Shown here: piece after piece, positions 56,316-64,000 of the stretch | Numbering within the stretch: the stretch's first letter is position 1 | Layout of the letters: each line of letters opens with the position of its first letter | Assembly: GCA_958510825.1 (NCBI GenBank) | Contig: OY294049.1 | Coordinates: 7,068,001 to 7,132,000, forward strand | Source of the DNA: Brachypterus glaber | Lineage: Eukaryota > Arthropoda > Insecta > Coleoptera > Kateretidae | DNA: 64,000 bases | Reading direction: 5' to 3' | The notes under the pieces: generated by a model | Database searches by the model: none | Told to the model about the DNA's origin: nothing | Seen by the model: the letters and a program-made list of their open reading frames with translations, nothing else | Translations under genes and position numbers: made by a program

Positions 56316-56721
56316 AATATATAATATAATATAATATAACGATTATACATATTGTAACTAAAACTTGCTGTTGAACCTACGAAAGCGTTAATTATGACTT
56401 TTATTAGATACAAGAACTATTTTCTTTTGAAAAAGGTCATACAAATTTAAGGAATTTTTTAAGACACAAAAAGCGAAAAACATCAATCAACTATGCTTAA
56501 AATTTTAACAGAATACTTTGAAAATAAAAGATCTTTTTTTGTTGAACGAAAAAATTTAGAACCCGGCACGGATTCATCGTTTCCTGGCTCATTAAAGAAT
56601 TTTTCCAAAATTTTATATGTTGTTCGGAATATAAATATATGCTTAAACAATGAATTTAGGCTTGTGCATAAGCTTCGTTCATCGACAGATTGAACAATTT
56701 TTGACTAAACATATATTTATG

Positions 56722-58091
56722 TAAACCATAGAAAAAATTGTTATCTCTCCAAAATATAAATTTATTGTCTATTAAACAAACATTACAGCGACAATTGTTT
56801 CGACTTTTTTAACATAAAGTCATTTTCAAGCTACAAATAATAAAAAAAAATAGGTTGAAAATGGTACAATTCCTTTTAGAAAAACTTACTTTTTTAAATT
56901 TATAAACAAATTAACTTGAGTACACATTATTAGAAATGTCATACTGACCTTAACAATATTATTTTTATAAAATCTTCAAAAATTAAACAAAAAGAAAACT
57001 ACAATAAGTTAAAATAAAATAAATTAATGAAATCTAAAATTTAAAATTGAATAAAAATCTGGGACATCTATCATAAAGTAATCCAAACTATATTTGAAAC
57101 ATTCTAAAGGAATTATCTTTAAACTGCAAAAAAGTAGTTGAACATAAAAAAAAAAAAAAGGAAAGAGATTAATTTATATTCAACTTGGTAATTGGAATAA
57201 AATTGGAGAGGTGGCAGCAAATTCATACCTAAAACTCAAAAACAAACCAAAAAGGGACAAAATTTTTGGAAAAATTATTAAACAAAAATATTTATTCCAA
57301 AGATTAATGCTCTGTAAGGGGACAAGCAACAATCTCCGGTCTAACATTTAAAACATTATTGTAAACATAAATATTCAAAAAATCTATTTGTTCATTAACT
57401 AACCTATCCCTATAATGAACAAATAGATTTTTTGAATATTTATGTTTACAATAATGTTTTAAATGTTAGACCGGAGATTGTTGCCTGTCCCCTTACAGAG
57501 CATTAATCTTTGGAATAAATATTTTTGTTTAATAATTTTTCCAAAAATTTTGTCCCTTTTTGGTTTGTTTTTGAGTTTTAGGTATGAATTTGCTGCCACC
57601 TCTCCAATTTTATTCCAATTACCAAGTTGAATATAAATTAATCTCTTTCCTTTTTTTTTTTTTTTTATGTTCAACTACTTTTTTGCAGTTTAAAGATAAT
57701 TCCTTTAGAATGTTTCAAATATAGTTTGGATTACTTTATGATAGATGTCCCAGATTTTTATTCAATTTTAAATTTTAGATTTCATTAATTTATTTTATTT
57801 TAACTTATTGTAATTTTCTTTTTGTTTAATTTTTGAAGATTTTATAAAAATAATATTGTTAAGGTCAGTATGACATTTCTAATAATGTGTACTCAAGTTA
57901 ATTTGTTTATAAATTTAAAAAAGTAAGTTTTTCTAAAAGGAATTGTACCATTTTCAACCTAATTTTTTTTTATTATTTGTAGCTTGAAAATGACTTTATG
58001 TTAAAAAAGTCGAAACAATTGTCGCTGTAATGTTTGTTTAATAGACAATAAATTTATATTTTGGAGAGATAACAATTTTTTCTATGGTTTA
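56722..58091. repeat. nearly perfect 1.37-kb palindrome
   Basis: The arms 56722-57396 and 57414-58091 are inverse copies around a 17-bp spacer. I found only isolated differences, such as ACAAGC versus ACAGGC near the middle and a different length of the A-run near 57147 versus the T-run near 57655. Weaker inverse similarity may continue outward (GTTGTTCGGAATATAAATAT near 56619). The 71-codon frame at 57459-57674 on the - strand also exists, mirrored, in the left arm but is interrupted there by A-run length. Either a recent inverted duplication, a foldback retroelement copy, or an assembly artefact. Confidence 0.85.
57983..58016 (+). other. TGAAAATG-stem-GAAAC motif (mirrored at about 56798-56831)
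   Basis: CTTGAAAATG precedes a stem GACTTT/AAAGTC and then GAAAC, the same arrangement as at 36323-36354 but with a different stem sequence. The core differs from a strict hammerhead (no CTGANGA), so if it derives from one it is probably inactive. It hints that the palindrome is built from a Penelope-like element. Confidence 0.3.
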
Positions 58092-58094
58092 TTT

Positions 58095-60300
58095 AAATCA
58101 ACTCCAATATGAGTAAGGATCAAGAATTTCTTAATATATTTATGTTTCGAACAACAAGTAATTTTTACTGAAAAAGTTACGTTAATCGGAATTTTCTTTG
58201 AGCTTTTTTGGATTTTTTTAAAAGTTTAACCCACCATAACTTTTTTGTTTTGAAGGGATTACTTATTAAAACAATAGGGATTTTCCCCTCGTAGAACTTG
58301 ATTTTTCCTGAAAATTTTAAGTTGATCGGATTGTTCGTTCTTGAGTAATAGTGACATCGGATAGACGGACCGACATTTCAAACAAAAAGTTGCTTATTTT
58401 TTCATGAAACAAATTTATACCCAAGAATTTTTTTGTCTAGGTCGATTTTTGAAATTTTTTGAAATTTCGAAACGACCGTATAATACTATTCTAGCGCGAT
58501 AGTATAATAACTGAGGTATAATTCTCCTACATTAAACAAATTTCATGATGTGCAGGAAAATATCACCGAATAGAATATTTCAAAATTAAATTTAAAAGAT
58601 TATATTGGTTGGTTTCTTCTTGCATATCATTAAACTTGTATGCCTAATATTAGAACAGCTTAAAAAAATTATAGCAGGTTTAAATTTTATGGAATAACGG
58701 CCATTTTTTTACAACCGCTACCGAGTACCAAAAAAAAAAAGTGAAATGAAACAAAAAAAAGATCCTATATCGTATTAAGATAAAGACTTACTATTTTTAA
58801 AAGTTCCGATAATATTATTTAGATTTTTTCTGTTTTTTGTAGGTTTTATAATGGTTTTTAGTTTTTTTAAATTTTATAGGGTTTTTTAATATGGGCATAA
58901 CTTGGAAAACGAGCGGGTGGGACTTGAATTCAGTAGATTTAGCCCAATTATTTTAGATTTTGTCATGAAAAAAAAAAATAAAAGTTAAAACTTTTGACTC
59001 AGTCTTAATAATGAAATAAAGTTTTGGCTAACCAAGTACATCATGTGTCGACATCGTATGATACGATTCGTATCTACCCAATTTGTATGAAAATTTTTAA
59101 CTCTGTAGTCTTATACAATTAACAGAGTTTTAAACAAACCTGAACAAGTGTCGAATGATGTTTTTTTTTGTCACGTCAGATACACTCATTTAAGTTGCTG
59201 TAGCAAGAAAACTATTATTAGCTTTAAAATGATACTTGACATAAGGAGTGTAGTTTCTATTGCAAGTAATATACATAAAAAAAAAAAACATTAAAATATA
59301 GTTTTAGATTGAGAGATATTTGTGTTTCAAATGTCAAAATGTAACGTCAGTTACAAAAAGAATGGCTGATAAGTTTTCTTAAAAAATGCCTTAAACCAAA
59401 TATTTGGACCTTTTTTAAAGAAATAACATTGAGATCTTGAGAAAGCACCTATTTTTTTTTGTATAATACATTACATAAAATTTTATTGCTAATTAGCATT
59501 AAAATAAATATAATAATTTAAATTATTTACATAAATATTCAGACTTACTTGGCCGAAAAAGTCACACAAATATAAAGGGTGTTTTAAAATAAAAAATTTA
59601 TAAAATCACTTTGTTTTATCCCCAACAAGTCGGTTTATGGTTTATAATTAGTTGATAATTATGAATGTCGTTTATATACCGTATCAATTTCGTATATATA
59701 ACGAACAAAATAACGCTTTTACCAAAAATATAATTTTGAAGGTATTTCTATAATATATCTCGCTGGGGGGGGCATGGCCCCCATGCCACCCCTCCTAAAT
59801 CCGCCCATGACAAACACCCTGTATATTTTATAATATTACGTAATTACTTAAAGACTAAATTCAATCTGTATCTGAAGTTTTCGTATAAAACTGTTTTGGA
59901 CCATGACAATATTAGGTTTGTAATTTTTTTTACACATCTTAATTTAGGTTTTTAGACTAGAAAAATAAATGTGCTTTTTTCCTACTTTAAATATAAATTT
60001 CACCACCACAGTAAATTTTCGTGGCATATATGCCATACACTCAGTATATTGCACTGAATAGTTCTAGACTCTAGTAACTTAGTAAATTATTGATAAAATC
60101 GATAACATTTTAAAACTATCAATAATGTTTCCAAATTAATCAATATTGCATGAAAAAGTGGCTATGTCAAATCGTTGTGATGAAAAGGAAAAGAAGATTT
60201 TTTTTTTGCTTTTCTGCCGCAGTCAGGTTGGAAGTAATAAGTCGTTGGTGTGGTGTAGTTGAACAAAATTTACCTAAAATTTCTAAGTTACCAGAATTCT
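58095..60300. other. gene-free stretch
   Basis: The phrase TTGATCGGATTGTTCG near 58323 and GGATAGACGGACCGACATTT near 58360 recall the text before the minisatellite-like unit at 40600. C-rich text near 59765-59800 (GGGGGGGGCATGGCCCCCAT) looks like an element tip. No gene. Confidence 0.4.
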
Positions 60301-60303
60301 TTA

Positions 60304-60906
60304 GGTCGATTCAGGCATAATTATCACTAACTTCATTAAACTGAATTAAGAAATTAAGAAATTAATAAAATTAAGAAACATAACCTCAAATTTTCCGGGG
60401 TATGCAATAATAAGGTAACTACCAAATAGATAATAAGTATGTGTAAATACGACTGAATTAGTAAAACAAAAACAAATATCTATTGCGTAGGACGATTATT
60501 ACTATATTTTCCGTTGTTGGGTCTAAAAATCGTGTTTTAAAACCAACTATCTCCAAAAGTACCTTTTATTTTCTTATGTAACTACTGTGTTTTTCCTTAA
60601 CACTTAAAATGTACGAATTTTAAAATACAAATGTGTCGCCATCTTAATTTTTATTTTAATACTTGGATAACATTTGTTTATAACATTTTGCACAAAAGTT
60701 AGTGTAGTTCAGAAATTCTTCTTTTTCTATGGTTTATTTTAAGATTGTATCATTATTTTATGGTATATTTTATCTTTTATCTTAATTGTTGCATACCACG
60801 AAAAATTTATTATAGAATTTGAGGTTATGTTCCTTAATCTTCTTAATTTCTAACTTTCTTAATTCAGTTTAGTGAAGTTAGTGATAATTATGCCTGAATC
60901 GACCTT
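60304..60906. mobile_element. element with about 110-bp terminal inverted repeats
   Basis: AGGTCGATTCAGGCATAATT..AACATAACCTCAAATT at the left is mirrored by AATTTGAGGTTATGTTC..AATTATGCCTGAATCGACCT at the right. The interior has no coding content and no clear target duplication was seen. Confidence 0.65.
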
Positions 60907-61149
60907 TTATCACCTTAACTAGATCCATAATTGAACGAATAATATTGGCATAAGTACTTACCATCCCGGCCAATAAACTTCGCTATACCAAAAAAATATA
61001 CATATGTTCCTACCTATTAAAACCAACTTAAAATTTTTACAGACGTTGCTAATACGAGCATTTTAAATAATTTTAACAATAATTATCAAATTGACAAATA
61101 ATCTTTACATAAATACATTTCCGTAGGAACCACCTTAAATCGGTTTATT

Positions 61150-61430
61150 AATTAACAGATTTAAGATTTTTCATACGGAATCGTATATTCTATAACTAGT
61201 ATGGAATAGACAATATTCCGCGCGAGCGGAAAGTTTGTCATACGAGCCGGCAGGCGACTATGACGGTCCCGCGAGCGCGGAGCACTATTCCATACGTGTT
61301 GTAGACTATACTTTTTCTTCGACTGCAAATATGAAACACTGTACGGCTTTAAACTGCCGACAAGGTTAAAAACAATATTTTTTTGTGACTCAACATTGTA
61401 AATGCAACAAAACACATATTTTTAAAAGTC
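61150..61430. other. GC-rich inverted segment
   Basis: ATTCCGCGCGAGCGG near 61213 and GAGCGCGGAGCACTATTCC near 61273 are partly inverse, with ATGGAATAG and CTATTCCAT further out (61201 and 61286). Probably a MITE fragment; the open frame across it has no recognisable domain. Confidence 0.35.
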
Positions 61431-61555
61431 CAACCCTATTTTATAAAAAACTGATACGACACGATTTACGTAACTATAACTATTTGGTATTCCGCAAGGA
61501 TGTTTGCTGTAGCGAAATTTAATGACCGCGATCAATAATATTTAATTATAATATA

Positions 61556-61774
61556 AGGGAAAGCGGGGAAATAGCAAATTTAATCAATACATGTGTATTT
61601 AAATAGATAATACTATAACCATATTATACCATATTATAATAAAAAAAAAACAAAAAGACATAAGCTTATGGGATGGGATGTTTAGCTTAACATCAAAAAA
61701 TATTTAAATGGTTTGAATAACCAAATTCTTATTGCGCTGTTTCATTAGGTGCTTAAAATTTCCCCACTTTCCCT
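61556..61774. mobile_element. 219-bp TA-flanked MITE
   Basis: AGGGAAAGCGGGGAAAT at the left and ATTTCCCCACTTTCCCT at the right are flanked by TA (61554-61555, 61775-61776). It lies about 40 bp beyond the stop codon of the paralogue on the - strand, so it may be within that gene's 3' UTR or directly after it. Confidence 0.7.
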
Positions 61775-61814
61775 TAGTAATACGAATATAGTGAAAATAA
61801 TACTAACATTTTTT

Positions 61815-62096
61815 CTACAGGATATTACATGCAGTCCCATGCATAACTTCAGAAATAAACATAGGAGTCCCAGCTCCTAGTCCGCCATCTGTTTTATCAT
61901 GCTCAGTTTTTTCGTATTCGCAGTCAAAATAGTGGCTTTGGCAATCAAAACATCTGCATTGATCCGACATTTTGCATGTAATTCCAAATTGCTTGGCTAC
62001 GGCCTTGTACAGTTCTTTGCTTGATTTGTGCATGATTTCAGGGCCTTTTGCTGGATTCGTAGGGGACATTGTGTCTTGTTGGGTTTTAAGCTGAGT
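61815..62096 (-). CDS. terminal exon of a second cysteine-rich CaaX gene (partial)
   Basis: On the - strand, the acceptor TTTTCTTGCAG ends at 62097 and the exon has 93 codons to a TAG at 61815-61817. Residues 40-58 of the exon read T-C-x3-D-Q-C-R-C-F-D-C-Q-S-H-Y-F-D, the same motif as in the + strand gene. The preceding E-L-Y matches its D-L-Y. The C-terminus is C-N-I-L, a CaaX box whose X=L favours geranylgeranylation. Here the motif is in one exon, whereas the + strand gene has an intron after the Gln. The acceptor phase (0) and the first residues T-Q-L-K match exon 3 of the other gene. Upstream exons were not found to the right and are probably outside the window. A start within this exon (M at residue 10) is possible but less likely. 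Function unknown; paralogy is well supported. Confidence 0.65.
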   Translation of the reverse strand, partial: TQLKTQQDTMSPTNPAKGPEIMHKSSKELYKAVAKQFGITCKMSDQCRCFDCQSHYFDCEYEKTEHDKTDGGLGAGTPMFISEVMHGTACNIL

Positions 62097-62470
62097 CTGC
62101 AAGAAAATTACAGTAAAAAAATAGTTTATCAGTTTCAAAAAATTTATCTACAGGATGTTCCAGAATTTCCTCCTTCTTCATTTTTCTCAGAAATGGTAAG
62201 GGATATTGAAAAAATTCAAGAACCATGTTTTGTAGTTTCACCTATACTACAACATAAATACCATATGATGTTTCAAAATAATACTCGTTAGCCCTGTGAC
62301 GACCTTTATTCTTTTTTCTCCATTGTAAACTATTTTTTATTCACAAAATTAAAAGATCTTGAAATTAGAATAGTTCAGGTTCGTGTCTTTTTTATTCTGC
62401 GCTCATTTGTTTTCTAGTTATCTGCTGTCAAAATTTACTTAATTAATTGTTCCTAATTTTTTAACCATTG

Positions 62471-62601
62471 CCCTATTGAAAATGACGGGTCTGCGCGGGT
62501 ATAAATGTTGCATAGACCGGACTTGAGTGGGTGAATTTCATCCGCTCAAGTCCGGTTTATGCACCATTTATACCCGCCCAGGCCCGTCATTTTCAGCAGG
62601 G
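62471..62601. mobile_element. 131-bp hairpin MITE, copy 2
   Basis: Same length and structure as 38721-38851: CCCTATTGAAAATGACGGGT at the left, ACCCGCCCAGGCCCGTCATT and TTCAGCAGGG at the right, with CCGCTCAAGTCCGG in the inner arm. It is in the same GC-rich style and nearly identical in the arms. It lies upstream of the visible paralogue exon, in its presumed intron. Confidence 0.8.
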
Positions 62602-63122
62602 TGCAGATAAAAAAAGTTTCAAATATGTTACTTTTAGATTTATAAATACTAATTAATATTAATAGGCATACCATTTAAAAAAGGTCCTAAGCGCCATCAC
62701 AACTCTCATTATGCATTATTTAAAAAACTGAATAACTATATTTAGGGTTTGTGAGATGCTGTCAAGCATTTTATTAATTCTTGATTTGTTCTGGGCTTAT
62801 CTCCCTCTCCTCTAAATAAAAGTAAATTTTTATATGCCTAATTTTATTGCTTAACCCTGGCATAGTATCAGAAATATTAACCAAGAATTTGACATGACAT
62901 TTAAATAATTACTTTGTAGCAATCAAAAGTATATTAAGACAATATAGATTTTAGTGTTTTTAAGGGCAACTTTAGCGGATTTACAATCTTTTGATCATTT
63001 TGAAATTCGGCCCATAGTTTTGTATGCTTTAAAAGAAAAAAATAAGATTTCAAGGCCTTTAAGTTTTTCTTTAAAAAAATTACAAACAATTATGAAAGAT
63101 TTCTTACAATTTATAGTAATTT

Positions 63123-63271
63123 TACACTTCATACCCCGGTTCTCGCGTTATTATAGATTATAGGGATTTCATATATTGACTACCCCCCTAATAGTGGGTG
63201 TTAGGGGGGGGTAACCAAAATATAAAATCTCTACAGCCTGGAATAACGCGAGAACCGAGGTATGAAGTGTA
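63123..63271. repeat. 149-bp inverted repeat
   Basis: TACACTTCATACCCCGGTTC and TCGCGTTATT pair with AATAACGCGA and GAACCGAGGTATGAAGTGTA. The loop has C-run and G-run halves (CCCCCCTAATAGTGGGTGTT, AGGGGGGGG). It adjoins the AGGGAACGTTCAAG-type tip at about 63295-63318. Confidence 0.7.
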
Positions 63272-63319
63272 TGAATTTTGGTACATTTTGCGTTACGTAA
63301 TACTTGAACGTTCCCTTAG

Positions 63320-63420
63320 GGGCTGTTCAAGAATGACGTCACCTTCATAGGGGGGAGGGGGGGTTGGTCAAAAGGTGACGAAAAGTGACGAAGGGGGGAG
63401 GGTGGTCCGGCTAAAAGTGA
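63320..63420. repeat. TIR-like tip with GGTGACG repeats
   Basis: AGGGGCTGTTCAAGAATGAC and GTCACCTTCATAGGGGGGAG, then AAAAGGTGACGAAAAGTGAC. It abuts the end of the previous element. Such tips mark a TIR family, but the partner end is not in view. Confidence 0.4.
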
Positions 63421-63689
63421 CGTCACCTTTTAAAAAAAGGTATATTAAAAAAAAAAAAATTGTGCAAATAAGTCCAAACCAAAAAAAAAATACAAAAAAT
63501 TTACACAGAAGAAAGTTTGGGACAAAAAACTGATAAGGCCACTCCGTTTCATACACCTCCGTTTAAAATAAGAACATGAAGATAACATACAAAGATGGGC
63601 CTTATTACGATTAGTTTACATTCAAAACCTCGTTGCTGTACATCAAAGTTCCTGAGTTATTAAATAAAAACCGATTTTTTAGCCACTTT

Positions 63690-63817
63690 CAAAGGGGCTT
63701 AGCTCCCTTATGACGCATTTTTTGACATATGTTTATAGTAACTTTTTTCATATTTTCCTATGTAGAATCACCCCTTAAAATTAATTTAACCCTATTGCTG
63801 AATAACCCTGTATATTC
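63690..63817. mobile_element. decayed half copy of the 15089-15824 MITE family
   Basis: GGGGCTTAGCTCCCTTATGA and TAGAATCACCCCTTAAAATT follow the order of the right half of 15089-15824, ending ACCCTG followed by TA near 63818. Confidence 0.4.
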
Positions 63818-64000
63818 AAATTTAATTGTTTTTATATTTAAGTAGGTTTACCTATTCTACCCTACTAAGCTAGAAAGCAGTAACTCCATTTGTCAATAAC
63901 AGCTTTTCCAAAATATTACATCAGAGTCGTTATGCGACAAATGGATCTTTCTAGCTTGGTAGGGCAGTATATAGGCATATAAATAAATGAGTAAACATTA

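Noticed and set aside
57459..57674. A 71-codon - strand gene
   Set aside because: It lies inside the palindrome, its mirror copy is disrupted by A-run length, and no domain is recognisable.

Overview
The window looks like a stretch of insect nuclear genome. It is strongly A+T-rich, has introns with GT..AG borders, tRNA-derived SINEs, LINE 3' ends with (ATT)n tails, a Penelope-like element and many TA-flanked mariner-type and hAT-type foldback elements. A beetle is a reasonable guess, but nothing here fixes the order. No bacterial operons, rRNA, true tRNA gene or CRISPR array was seen.

Very little is host coding sequence. (1) A four-exon gene on the + strand (27544-39861) encodes a predicted 166-residue cysteine-rich protein ending in a CaaX-type tetrapeptide. 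Its three introns are full of transposons. (2) The last exon of a paralogue lies on the - strand (61815-62096). It shares a compact motif with five cysteines in the first protein (four here) plus H-Y-F-D, and also ends in a CaaX-type tetrapeptide; its upstream exons are probably beyond the right edge. The two genes are convergent, about 22 kb apart. I do not recognise the family. (3) Between them, on the - strand (45306-47048), a single intronless ORF joins an R2-like zinc-finger plus restriction-like endonuclease domain, from the C-terminus of a retrotransposon polyprotein, to a complete ubiquitin-specific protease (USP2/USP21-like) catalytic domain. It has a poly(A) signal and short A-tract, so it looks like a retrocopy of a chimeric transcript, and it sits between inverted copies of a TA-flanked repeat. 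This is the most unusual object in the window.

Layout: 0.5-5.6 kb, LINE and SINE remnants and small TIR elements. 7.3-8.2 kb, hAT MITE. 10-24.8 kb, a 21-bp minisatellite, large TA-flanked elements, an alternating dimeric minisatellite and a hAT element of about 1 kb with a BED-like zinc-finger ORF. 27.5-39.9 kb, the CaaX gene with intronic elements (one packed with a repeated subterminal word, a SINE, a Penelope-like fragment). 40-48.3 kb, further TIR elements, an inverted tandem array, the chimeric USP ORF and a foldback element. 49-61.8 kb, nested TIR elements, a LINE fragment, and a nearly perfect 1.37-kb palindrome. 61.8 kb to the end, the paralogue exon and hairpin MITEs.

Most open frames outside these genes are chance frames in AT-rich DNA or frames kept open by repeats. 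All calls are by eye from the sequence; no database was searched.
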